Shown: positions 1-9,777 of the stretch, in pieces
Layout: each line of letters starts with the position of its first letter
Numbering within the stretch: position 1 is the first letter of the stretch
Assembly (NCBI GenBank): GCA_016784355.1
Contig: JADHUV010000028.1
Location: 1 to 34,169 of the forward strand
Length of the DNA stretch: 34,169 nucleotides
From: Nitrospira sp.
GTDB lineage: Bacteria; Nitrospirota; Thermodesulfovibrionia; UBA6902
Direction: 5' to 3'
The notes under the pieces: generated by a model
Told to the model about the DNA's origin: nothing
Database searches by the model: none
What the model saw: only the letters and a program-made list of their open reading frames with translations
Program-made: the position numbers and the translations under genes

Positions 1-2326
<2,326 letters not shown>

Positions 2327-2345
2327 TTACCCTCAGCCGTTTTTT

Positions 2346-3452
2346 TTAAGTTCTCATAGGCATTACAACACATGTGTAATTCCTGTTGTCCGATTCCAAT
2401 ATAAGTGTGGGACTGAGCGGTTCCTGCAATTCCAGCAGCACTGACTCTCCATCCATCGCATTAAGAATATCCATCATATATCTTGCGTTATAACCGATGG
2501 ACATCTCCTCCCCTTTATACTGGGCTGAAATTTCTTCGCGCGCTTCACCCAGATCGGGATTCATTGAAATAAGTGTGATCTTCTCCGGTTCAAGATCCAG
2601 CCTGATAGCATTTGTCCGCTCTCTGCTCATCAAAGATGTCCTCTTAAGCGCCTTGAGAAGGGCGATCTTGTTTACCGAGACCTGCTTATCATTGCTCTTT
2701 GGTATTACCTGCTCATAGTTTGGATAGGTCCCTTCTATAAGCCTGGAAGTAAGGACAAAACCGTCCCTGCTGAAAAACAGGTGATTTTTGTCTATGTACA
2801 CCGTGATGCTGTCTGAACTGCCCTCAATAAGTTTTTTAAGTTCAAGTGCGGCTTTTTTCGGTAAAATAAGCTTCTTTTCCTCGCTGAGTGCACCCTTCAC
2901 CCTGGTTGTAATAGCTGAAAGCCTGTGTCCGTCTGTTCCTACTATCTTTAGCTCTATATCATCTTTAGAAGGTATGAGGTGCAGCAGCAGGCCGTTTAAT
3001 GTATACCTTGTATCGCTGTCACCCGTTGCGTATACGGTCTTCTCTATCATGCTTCTTAACTGACCGGCATCGATCGCAAACTCGTCCGTATGAGACATTT
3101 CAGGCAGGGCCGGAAAGTCGGATGCAGGAAGACCCATTAATTTAAATGTGCTTTTGCCGGAAGTAACCTTTATCCAGTTATTATCCTGAGACTCAAGCAA
3201 GAGCTCACCCTCTACCTCTTTGGCAATCTCAAACAGCTTTCTGGCCGGGATACAGAGTCCGCCTTTCTGGATAATTTCCGCCTCAAGCGGGCCTTTAAGT
3301 GCAATATCAAGATCAGTGGCCATCAAAGATGCAGCGTCATCGACCTGAAGCAGAAAATGACTCAATATCGGCATAGTTGTTTTTTTGTCCACAACTCCCT
3401 GAATGTATTGCAATGCGTTCTGTATGGCTTCTCTTTGTATCTTAAGTTTCAT
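2346..3452 (-). CDS. dnaN: DNA polymerase III beta subunit (sliding clamp)
   Basis: Processivity clamp that encircles DNA and tethers polymerase III and other partners. The protein is 368 residues, the normal clamp length, and shows the family start MKLKIQREAIQNALQ, the early block KKTTMPILSHFLL, and the C-terminal end PLSPTLI...YTCVVMPMRT. A good Shine-Dalgarno (GGGAGGA) lies about 5 nt ahead of the ATG at 3452. It sits 73 bases downstream of dnaA and 70 bases upstream of gyrB on the same strand, so the three are probably co-transcribed. Nothing unusual was seen in it. Confidence 0.98.
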   Translation of the reverse strand: MKLKIQREAIQNALQYIQGVVDKKTTMPILSHFLLQVDDAASLMATDLDIALKGPLEAEIIQKGGLCIPARKLFEIAKEVEGELLLESQDNNWIKVTSGKSTFKLMGLPASDFPALPEMSHTDEFAIDAGQLRSMIEKTVYATGDSDTRYTLNGLLLHLIPSKDDIELKIVGTDGHRLSAITTRVKGALSEEKKLILPKKAALELKKLIEGSSDSITVYIDKNHLFFSRDGFVLTSRLIEGTYPNYEQVIPKSNDKQVSVNKIALLKALKRTSLMSRERTNAIRLDLEPEKITLISMNPDLGEAREEISAQYKGEEMSIGYNARYMMDILNAMDGESVLLELQEPLSPTLILESDNRNYTCVVMPMRT

Positions 3453-3525
3453 TGTTGTCCTCCCTGGTAATTACTATTAATCCCGATGTAATGCTTACAC
3501 TCTGAAAAGTTACCATAGTTATTTT

Positions 3526-4884
3526 TTAATAGCCCTGTATTTTCTTGGTCAAGTGCTCTATCTTGCTGTCAAAATCCTCATCACTTTTGCGTTTTGCTTC
3601 TATAAGCTTGCAGGCATGTATTACCGTGGAGTGGTCCTTGCCTCCAAAGTGTTTGCCTATATCACTGAGCGATGAATCGGTCAGCGCTTTTCCTAGATAC
3701 ATTGCCACCTGACGTGGGAATGCTATATCGCGGGTTCGTTTTTTTGCCTTTATATCCTGAACTTTCAAACCATAATATTCGCAGACCACCTTCTGTATAT
3801 ACTCAACGGTCAGGGCTTTTTCGTCGTCATGTATCATGTCCTTCAGGACGTTTCGGCTCATTTCTACGGATATGATCTGACCTGTAAGAGAGGCGTGGGC
3901 CCCCAGCCGTATAATGCAGGCGGTAAGATCCCTGATATTTGATTTAACCTCGCTGGCCAGAAAATAGCTGACATCCTCCGGTAGTGTTATGCCTTCCATT
4001 TCAGACTTCTTTCCAAGGATAGCCATCTTGGTCTCGACATCAGGGATGGATATATCTGCGATCAGTCCCATGCCGAAGCGGGAGCGCAGCCTTTCAGTTA
4101 TCGGTGAGATATCCTTGGGCGGGCGATCACTTGAAAATACTATCTGTTTGTGTGTGTCATATAATGCATTAAACGTGTGAAAAAGCTCTTCCTGAGTTCC
4201 GCTTTTTCCAGCTATAAATTGTATATCGTCAATGATAAGCACATCAAGAGTTCTGTACTTGTTCTTAAACTCGGCCATCTTGTCATTGCGCATTGAGTAG
4301 ACAAATTCATTGGTGAACTGTTCCGCCGGCGCGTACAGGATCTTTGCATCATTTCGGCTGTCTATTATTTTATTACCGATGGCATTCATCAAATGAGTCT
4401 TTCCAAGGCCTACACCGCCATAAATAAAAAGCGGATTGTAAGCCCTGCCGGGAGCATCGGCTACTGCCCTGGCAGCCGCATGAGCAAACTGGTTGCTCGA
4501 ACCTACTACAAAGGTATCAAAGGTAAATACAGGGCTGAGGAATATACCCCGGCTTGCAAGGGTTGCACTTCTGTTGCCCTTTTTGATTTCCTGCCGGTCT
4601 GCTTCCGTTGGCTCGGCTGCAGGTATTTCCTCTTTTTTTTCCGACACTTGAAACCTGACCGGGATACGCTTCTGCATCAAACCTTCCAGCGTGTCAGATA
4701 TAAGGCCATAATAATGATCCTCTATCCATTCCTGAAAAAACTTGTTAGGTACTTCCAATAAGAGCTGGTGTTCTCCTGACTGAACCGAGCGCAAAGGTTT
4801 AAACCATAGATCAAATGTCTGTGCTCCGACCTTGTCCCCTATTGATTCGATGGCTTTTGTCCAGGCTTCTGCTATATTCATCAT
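3526..4884 (-). CDS. dnaA: Chromosomal replication initiator protein DnaA
   Basis: AAA+ ATPase that binds DnaA boxes and opens oriC. 452 residues. Domain I (about 1-80) has the FDLWFKPLRS patch used for self- and helicase contacts; a short charged linker follows (about 81-115). Domain III carries Walker A GGVGLGKT at about 156-163 and Walker B VLIIDD at about 215-220. Domain IV ends with the DnaA signature GKDHSTVIHACKLIE that reads the box. Two ATGs abut at 4884 and 4881; neither has a strong Shine-Dalgarno, so either could be the start. A promoter (4985-5014) lies upstream, and its untranslated leader would contain three DnaA-box-like sites, consistent with autoregulation. First gene of dnaA-dnaN-gyrB. 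Confidence 0.98.
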   Translation of the reverse strand: MMNIAEAWTKAIESIGDKVGAQTFDLWFKPLRSVQSGEHQLLLEVPNKFFQEWIEDHYYGLISDTLEGLMQKRIPVRFQVSEKKEEIPAAEPTEADRQEIKKGNRSATLASRGIFLSPVFTFDTFVVGSSNQFAHAAARAVADAPGRAYNPLFIYGGVGLGKTHLMNAIGNKIIDSRNDAKILYAPAEQFTNEFVYSMRNDKMAEFKNKYRTLDVLIIDDIQFIAGKSGTQEELFHTFNALYDTHKQIVFSSDRPPKDISPITERLRSRFGMGLIADISIPDVETKMAILGKKSEMEGITLPEDVSYFLASEVKSNIRDLTACIIRLGAHASLTGQIISVEMSRNVLKDMIHDDEKALTVEYIQKVVCEYYGLKVQDIKAKKRTRDIAFPRQVAMYLGKALTDSSLSDIGKHFGGKDHSTVIHACKLIEAKRKSDEDFDSKIEHLTKKIQGY

Positions 4885-4928
4885 TCTTATCTTTTTGTTT
4901 TTACAGGATTATTTTGCTACAACCAAAG

Positions 4929-4959
4929 TTATAAACACCTGTTCATAAAATGTTGATAA
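4929..4959. promoter_or_regulatory. Trio of DnaA-box-like 9-mers, 11-bp phased
   Basis: TTATAAACA on plus (4929-4937), then TTATGAACA (4940-4948) and TTATCAACA (4951-4959) on minus. Each starts exactly 11 bp after the previous one, about one helical turn. The third differs from TTATCCACA at one base, the others at two. They lie in the predicted dnaA mRNA leader, beside an AT-rich stretch. Confidence 0.5.
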
Positions 4960-4984
4960 CCGTTCCCTGGAAGGTGAGTTGCTT

Positions 4985-5014
4985 ATTATATCCTATCGTT
5001 TGGGACATAGGCAA
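4985..5014 (-). promoter_or_regulatory. Predicted dnaA promoter
   Basis: On the minus strand, -35 TTGCCT (5014-5009), an 18-nt spacer, and a perfect -10 TATAAT (4990-4985). Transcription would start near 4978, leaving a leader of about 94 nt that carries the DnaA-box-like trio. Confidence 0.55.
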
Positions 5015-5017
5015 GTC

Positions 5018-5070
5018 TTTTTTCTCTGAGATGGCGCGGTCACTATATATAGGTGGTCTCAGAAAAAAAA
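5018..5070. repeat. Inverted repeat with T-run/A-run flanks between dnaA and scpA promoters
   Basis: A T-run and CTGAGA (5026-5031) are mirrored by TCTCAG (5057-5062) and an A-run (5063-5070), around a 25-nt centre. The form resembles a bidirectional terminator, but it lies between divergent promoters, so it may instead insulate them or bind a protein. Its function is not known. Confidence 0.45.
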
Positions 5071-5104
5071 TGTGCACATATTGTATATGACACGCATTTT
5101 ACAC

Positions 5105-5132
5105 TTGCATTAATACCTTTTGATGTTATACT
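5105..5132 (+). promoter_or_regulatory. Predicted scpA promoter (leaderless)
   Basis: -35 TTGCAT (5105-5110), a 16-nt spacer and -10 TATACT (5127-5132). Only 8 nt separate the -10 from the ATG at 5141, so transcription should start at or next to the start codon. No Shine-Dalgarno is present. Confidence 0.5.
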
Positions 5133-5140
5133 ATTTTCTA

Positions 5141-6013
5141 ATGCCGAACTTACTGGAAAATAAACTGTTGACTGTGCAGCCTGGAGAGTCAGGAAAAGAC
5201 TCAGAAGTCACGCCGGCTGACAATCATGCATTGCAAACCAGTTTCCAATTTACTCACCCTGTTTTCGAAGGTCCCCTCGATCTGCTTCTGCATTTAATCC
5301 GCGAACATAAGATCGATCTTTATGATATTCCCATCTTGCAGATTACCCGCCAGTATATGGAATATCTGGAACTTATGAAGGAAATGAATCTGGAGACAGC
5401 CGGAGAGTTTCTGGTCATGGCGGCTACTTTAATACAGATAAAATCGCGCATGCTTCTGCCGAAGGAAATAGATGCAGTAGAGGATGCGGAAGGCGATCCC
5501 CGCGCTGAGCTTGTTCAGAGACTGATCGAGTATCAGGCATATAAGGAATCAACCGAGCAATTCAGGAAACGCGAAGATATCTGGAAAAATATTTTCTTCA
5601 GAAGTGTCCCTGAAAAGGAAGATTTGGATCTCGGGCCGGAGCCGGTTCTTTTTGAGGCCAATGTTTATGACCTTATTAATGCCTTTCAGAAGCTCCTTGC
5701 CAAGGCCCCGGAGCAGGTGCGCGAAATAACAAGGGAGATTCTAACGGTCAAAGACAGGATTAACTATATTGTAGAAAAGCTTGAAAATGAGGATGGGGTC
5801 AGGTTTGAGGACTTGTTTGAGCGCGACTGCACCAGACTGATTATTATAGTTACCTTTCTGGCGCTGCTGGAGACTATCAGACTCGGACTTGCGACAGTGT
5901 ATCAGGAAGATGCATTTGGAAACATATGGCTTCTGAATCCCAATGGCCGGAAGGCCGGCGAGGTGCAGGGCGATATTTCATTAACAGAAGAACTGCAGGA
6001 AGTCTGTGTCTAG
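5141..6013 (+). CDS. scpA: Segregation and condensation protein A
   Basis: ScpA is the kleisin that bridges SMC heads in the bacterial condensin with ScpB. With the ATG at 5141 the protein is 290 residues. The kleisin N-terminal motif FEGPLDLLLHLIREHKIDLYDIPI begins about 44 residues in, and the C-terminal winged helix ends with FLALLETIRLGLATVYQ. The first ~40 residues are not conserved. A frame-compatible ATG/TTG at 5123/5120 would extend the protein, but those codons fall on or before the -10 box, so I prefer 5141. scpB is usually adjacent but is absent here; the neighbour is a convergent gene whose stop codon overlaps by 4 bp. Confidence 0.9.
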   Translation: MPNLLENKLLTVQPGESGKDSEVTPADNHALQTSFQFTHPVFEGPLDLLLHLIREHKIDLYDIPILQITRQYMEYLELMKEMNLETAGEFLVMAATLIQIKSRMLLPKEIDAVEDAEGDPRAELVQRLIEYQAYKESTEQFRKREDIWKNIFFRSVPEKEDLDLGPEPVLFEANVYDLINAFQKLLAKAPEQVREITREILTVKDRINYIVEKLENEDGVRFEDLFERDCTRLIIIVTFLALLETIRLGLATVYQEDAFGNIWLLNPNGRKAGEVQGDISLTEELQEVCV

Positions 6014-6396
6014 TTCAGGCTTGCCTGAATTTCCCCTATAGCATCACTTACAGATTCCCGTACAAGATCATTTTCATCATTCAGGGCATTTTTCAGATAT
6101 TGCAGCGCAGAGGGATGTCCAATAATCCCCAGCAGATAAGCCGCATCACCTCGAATTACAGGATTAGGATCGTCCAGCAATATTGCGATACCCGGTATGG
6201 CAGCCTGAATACTGTCCCTGCATGCCTCTTCACTCTGCAGGGATTCCACCAATGCAACTACACCTATTCTCACCCGGCTTCTTTCGTCACTTAGAAGTTC
6301 CCCCAGAAGCTGAAAAAGAGATTTATCCTCACGGAACATGGAGATTATATTTTCGAGAAAACCGTCTTCCATATGGTCAGCTATCATTTTATTCAT
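6010..6396 (-). CDS. Small HEAT-repeat protein
   Basis: 128 residues made almost entirely of amphipathic helical repeats of the HEAT/PBS-lyase type, for example LLSDERSRVRIGVVALVESL, LLDDPNPVIRGDAAYLLGIIG and ALNDENDLVRESVSDAIGEI, where the D-x-x-x-x-V-R pattern is diagnostic. Such repeats form a solenoid for protein contacts; no catalytic residues are visible and the partner is unknown. The gene starts 32 bases after the selD stop on the same strand, so it is probably the second gene of a selD operon and may act with selenium metabolism (inference). No convincing Shine-Dalgarno; its stop overlaps that of scpA through a shared CTAG. Confidence 0.85.
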   Translation of the reverse strand: MNKMIADHMEDGFLENIISMFREDKSLFQLLGELLSDERSRVRIGVVALVESLQSEEACRDSIQAAIPGIAILLDDPNPVIRGDAAYLLGIIGHPSALQYLKNALNDENDLVRESVSDAIGEIQASLN

Positions 6397-6428
6397 GAGG
6401 GAAATTATAAGCCTGTCAGGGCATTAGA

Positions 6429-7454
6429 TTAACGAATTACTATACGGCCTTTTCCGCGGACTGTCTCACCGATTATCCAGTAAGGCAATCCTGAGCTTTT
6501 TGCGGTCCGCTTGAATTTAGCAAAGCCTGCCTGCGGGATAGAAATAAGAAGGCCCCCTGAGGTCTGCGGGTCTGCCAGCGACAGAAGATCTGCTTCCTGC
6601 ATTTTTTCGGTGTACACAAGGTGCGGATCACAGTAGGCAAGGTTGTTTCTTGCTCCCTTTGGAACGACACCCTTTCTAATGTATGCACCTACCTTATCCA
6701 TTAAAGGCACTTTATCATAATCTATAACAAGATCGACCTTCGAACTTCTGGCTATATTAAGCGCATGACCTAAAAGTCCGAACCCTGTGACATCGGTTGC
6801 TGAACTTGAGCCTGATGCTATAGCGGCCTTTGATGCCTTGTTATTGAGTGTAAGCATCGACTCGATCACAGGTATGAGTTTTGAAGGCGGCATTTTTTTA
6901 AGCTTGACCGCCGAGGTAAGTATCCCCGTGCCGATCGGTTTGGTAATGACGAGTATCTCGCCTGCCCTTGCTCCTGCTACCTTCAGCAGGGCATCTTTTT
7001 CAACCGTTCCAGAGACCGCAAATCCGCATTTAAACTGGTCGTCTTCAACACTGTGACCGCCAATCAGGCAGGCACCTGCCTCACGGAGTTTATTGACAGC
7101 GCCCTCAAGCAACTGCTTGATTACATCGGGACCGAAATCGCAGGATGCATAGCCGAGGATTGCAAGTGCTGTCAGCGGGGTGCCTCCCATCGCATAAACA
7201 TCACTGACAGAATTGGCAGCGCTTATGCCCCCGAAAGTATACGGGTCATCGACTATGGGTGTTATAACATCCACTGTCTCAACCATAAGCCGGCCCTTGT
7301 GCTGATATACGCCTGCATCATCACCGAGACCTACAACTACGCCGCGGTTTTTGCATTTGCTGATATCGTCCAGTATTTTTGATAGATCCGCCGGACCCAG
7401 TTTAGCTGCTCAACCGGCGGCCTTGACCTTTTCTGTAAGTTTAATTTTTACCAT
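6429..7454 (-). CDS. selD: Selenophosphate synthase, itself a selenoprotein (in-frame UGA = Sec15)
   Basis: Makes selenophosphate, the selenium donor for selenocysteine, from selenide and ATP. The obvious ORF starts at the ATG at 7286, but the frame continues upstream to an ATG at 7454 through a single TGA (7412-7410). Read through, the N-terminus is MVKIKLTEKVKAAG-U-AAKLGP, matching the SelD active-site motif G-(C/U)-x-x-K-(I/L); the stop falls exactly where the catalytic Cys/Sec sits, with K18 three residues on. Downstream are the ATP-binding GLGDDAGVY, GGTPLTALA and DVTGFGLLGHA. Full length 341 residues, normal for SelD. A SECIS-like hairpin follows the UGA. A near-consensus promoter ends 8 nt before the ATG, so the mRNA may be leaderless. 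Automatic annotation would truncate it by 56 residues. Confidence 0.95.
7385..7412 (-). promoter_or_regulatory. UGA codon plus putative bacterial SECIS element in selD
   Basis: After the UGA (7412-7410), a 5-bp stem GGUCC/GGAUC (7397-7393 with 7389-7385, one G-U) closes a GGC loop. The loop begins 17 nt after the UGA and its first base is G, both in the range described for bacterial SECIS elements that bind SelB. A competing 7-bp helix CCGCCGG/CCGGCGG spans the UGA. Confidence 0.6.
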
Positions 7455-7782
7455 GATGGAATATCATACTGAAAAAGGTTTTGGCATGTCAAAAATCTTA
7501 TTTAAATATCAGCAAAAATTAAACTGATAATAGTTATATCCAGCTTGCAGAGCGTCTCACAAGCCTGAAAATACATAAACTGTCATTCTAAACCCAGTCA
7601 TTTCAGAATGAGATCAGAAGAAATATACTGAAACAAATTCAACCCGGAATTGACTCGATTAAAGAGAACAGGAGAAACTGTGAAATTTGACTAATGCATC
7701 GTTTCTTTGTGAACATGTAGCAGATATAATCAAATTTTTATTAAGGTCAAGAGATAACGCTTTGAAGACATTAAATTCGGAA
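7455..7782. other. Divergent intergenic region selD / lnt
   Basis: 328 bases without a recognisable gene. It holds the selD promoter at its left end and an imperfect hairpin (CATTCT/AGAATG arms around 7582-7612). An in-frame TTG-initiated extension of lnt (from 7687) is possible, but it is not lipoprotein-synthase-like. I see no clear lnt promoter; a lone TTGACT at 7650-7655 has a poor -10. Confidence 0.5.
7463..7492 (-). promoter_or_regulatory. Predicted selD promoter (leaderless)
   Basis: Perfect -35 TTGACA (7492-7487), an 18-nt spacer and -10 TATGAT (7468-7463) on the minus strand. The -10 is 8 nt from the selD ATG at 7454, which leaves no room for a Shine-Dalgarno. Confidence 0.6.
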
Positions 7783-9306
7783 ATGACAAAAAACAGCCGG
7801 ACTGATTATCTGCTTTCCGCCTTATCAGGGCTACTGCTGATCCTTTCTTTCCCTCCGCTTAACCTGTACCTGCTGGCCTGGATTGGACTTGTCCCGCTGC
7901 TGATTGCCCTGCGCGATAAAAACTCACGTTCTTCTTTTACACTGGGACTGCTTACAGGGCTTATATATTTTTTAGGTACGGTCTATTTCGTGTACAACTC
8001 CATGGCCATGTACGGACACTTGGGTGCTGCCGTAAGTGTCCTTTTAACGCTGCTGCTCTGCTCCTATCTGGCCCTTTATCTCGGGGCATTTGCCCTGTTG
8101 TTTAATTATGTATCGAGCCGTTCCGCCGGGTACGGCATTATATCAGTGCCTGTCATCTGGGTCGCTTTTGAGTATATCCGTACACATGCACTTACCGGAT
8201 ATCCATGGTCCCTGCTTGCACATTCGCAGCACGCCTTCCTATCTGTAATACAGATCGCAGATATAACGGGTGTATATGGAGTCTCATTTCTGGTTGCCGG
8301 CTTTAGTGCTTTGGTATACGCTATTCTGCACTACGGCCGAGCTTGCAAGGGTCGCGTGCTGCTGAGTATTGCTTTGTATCTGGTATTGCTTGCAGACTCT
8401 TTGTTTTATGGGTACGAACGTACAAATGAGGCTCAGCATGGCAATTTTGTAAGAGTGGGGATTGTTCAGGGCAATATAGAGCAGGACAGGAAGTGGGACA
8501 GCCGCTTCCAGCAGGAATCCATAGAGAAATACAGGCGTCTCACGCTTGATTTGATGAAGGATCGGCCCGACCTGATTGTATGGCCGGAGACCGCACTGCC
8601 GTTTATCTTTGATTATGATGCAGAATTGACGGACGGTATTATGGAGTTTCAGAGGGAGTTAAATTCCTGGCTTCTTTTAGGCAGTGTGATGCTGCGGGAT
8701 GGGGAGCATGTGACAAACAGCGCGATCCTTTTAAATCCTGAAGGCACAGAGGCCTCTGTGTATGACAAGATACATCTTGTGCCCTATGGTGAGTATGTGC
8801 CATTTAAGGAACTGCTGCCTTTTGTTAAAAAGTTGACCGCAGGGGTAGGAGACTTTCAGCGGGGCGGCAGTTATTCTGTTATGAAGACCCCGAATGCTGC
8901 TATCGGCAGCCTTATATGCTATGAGATAATTTTTCCGGATCTTGTGAGGCGATTTGTGGATAATGGAGCGAACCTGATCGTTAATATTACGAATGATGCC
9001 TGGTTTGGCAGGACCTCGGCCCCGTACCAGCACTTTGCAATTGCGGTATTCCGGGCGGTTGAAAACCGCGTGCCTGTTGCAAGAGCGGCCAATACCGGGA
9101 TATCCGGTTTCATTGACTCGCGCGGCAGAATAATACGTAAAAGCGGTATATTTACGGAGACAGGCATGACAGAGGTGCTGAGGCTCGGCAGCGGCAGCAA
9201 GAGTATTTATACGAGGTATGGCGATGTATTTGCCGGCCTTTGTCTGGCCGGCCTGATAATAATAGCGGCCGGGGCTTATATTAGTGATCGAAGGAAGAAG
9301 AGATGA
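7783..9306 (+). CDS. lnt: Apolipoprotein N-acyltransferase
   Basis: Inner-membrane enzyme that adds the third acyl chain to the N-terminal Cys of lipoproteins, found in diderms. 507 residues, close to the 512 of E. coli Lnt. The N-terminal ~220 residues are hydrophobic helices starting LLSALSGLLLILSFPPLNLYLLAW; a periplasmic nitrilase domain follows, with the catalytic triad E269 (VWPETALPF), K329 (YDKIHLVPYGE) and C379 (ICYEIIFPD); a last membrane segment (FAGLCLAGLIIIAAGAYI) ends the protein. I chose the ATG at 7783 because the preceding 32 codons from a TTG have no Lnt similarity; a weak GGAA precedes it. A tiny ORF is coupled to its stop. RlpA in this window is a likely substrate. Confidence 0.95.
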   Translation: MTKNSRTDYLLSALSGLLLILSFPPLNLYLLAWIGLVPLLIALRDKNSRSSFTLGLLTGLIYFLGTVYFVYNSMAMYGHLGAAVSVLLTLLLCSYLALYLGAFALLFNYVSSRSAGYGIISVPVIWVAFEYIRTHALTGYPWSLLAHSQHAFLSVIQIADITGVYGVSFLVAGFSALVYAILHYGRACKGRVLLSIALYLVLLADSLFYGYERTNEAQHGNFVRVGIVQGNIEQDRKWDSRFQQESIEKYRRLTLDLMKDRPDLIVWPETALPFIFDYDAELTDGIMEFQRELNSWLLLGSVMLRDGEHVTNSAILLNPEGTEASVYDKIHLVPYGEYVPFKELLPFVKKLTAGVGDFQRGGSYSVMKTPNAAIGSLICYEIIFPDLVRRFVDNGANLIVNITNDAWFGRTSAPYQHFAIAVFRAVENRVPVARAANTGISGFIDSRGRIIRKSGIFTETGMTEVLRLGSGSKSIYTRYGDVFAGLCLAGLIIIAAGAYISDRRKKR

Positions 9307-9374
9307 GATTTGTGCAATATAAATTTTTTATGCTGGATTTTGAAGTTCAGTATACAGTGAAAGGAACTAACTAA
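9303..9374 (+). CDS. Candidate 23-residue small protein, coupled on both sides
   Basis: The ATG at 9303 overlaps the lnt stop (ATGA), and its TAA overlaps the next gene's ATG (TAATG). A purine-rich ribosome-binding site (GGAAGAAGAG) precedes it. The peptide begins MRFVQYKFFMLDF and is aromatic-rich in its first half. I know no family for it. The exact coupling at both ends is the only evidence; it could be a translational bridge between lnt and the membrane protein instead of a functional peptide. Confidence 0.35.
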   Translation: MRFVQYKFFMLDFEVQYTVKGTN

Positions 9375-9733
9375 TGTTGAAACGGTTAAATGCATATCAC
9401 CAGGCTGCTGTATCCTATGTTGCAGTGGGAGTAGCGGTGGTTTTACTTACTATCTTATATATACCGGGTGCCCACTACCGCTCTGGTTTCTGGCCTCTTA
9501 TTGCAGGAGTTGTAGTGCTGCTGGTTCTTGCCCGCTTTGTGTGGAAGGGGGTCAGGTGGCTGACCGTGACCCTTTCGGTACTCTCTCTCGTGAGGTTCGG
9601 CTGGATGGTGTACAGTTTTGTAAATTTTGCGGATGAGGAGACCAGCTGGGTTTATATGGTCAATGCAATTTTAATGCTCTCGATTGTGTATATGCTTGCC
9701 AGGGCCTCCTGGCGTCCAGACCCTGTCGCCTAA
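9374..9733 (+). CDS. Small four-helix membrane protein, unknown function
   Basis: 119 residues with about four hydrophobic segments (roughly 11-30, 39-57, 62-82 and 92-110), short loops, a positive N-terminus (MLKRLNAYHQ) and a hydrophilic tail ASWRPDPVA. It looks like an integral inner-membrane protein; I recognise no domain and no catalytic motif. The start ATG has an AAAGGA Shine-Dalgarno 8 nt upstream. It follows lnt by 67 bases with a small coupled ORF between, so it is probably in the lnt operon; a role in the envelope would be a guess. Confidence 0.7.
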   Translation: MLKRLNAYHQAAVSYVAVGVAVVLLTILYIPGAHYRSGFWPLIAGVVVLLVLARFVWKGVRWLTVTLSVLSLVRFGWMVYSFVNFADEETSWVYMVNAILMLSIVYMLARASWRPDPVA

Positions 9734-9777
9734 ACTGCCTGTCCGGAGCTTCCCTTTACCCCTATTTTTAGACCGGA

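Larger units (their letters stand above)
4885..5140. other. Probable replication origin / dnaA control region
   Basis: This gap separates minus-strand dnaA-dnaN-gyrB from plus-strand scpA, so transcription diverges here as expected at an origin. It holds an AT-rich stretch (4885-4928) that could be an unwinding element, three DnaA-box-like 9-mers (4929-4959), a minus-strand promoter for dnaA, an inverted repeat (5018-5070) and a plus-strand promoter for scpA. No box matches the strict consensus TTATCCACA, and there are only three, so this may be only part of the origin or a dnaA autoregulatory site. The origin role is inference from gene order plus these sites. Confidence 0.55.
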
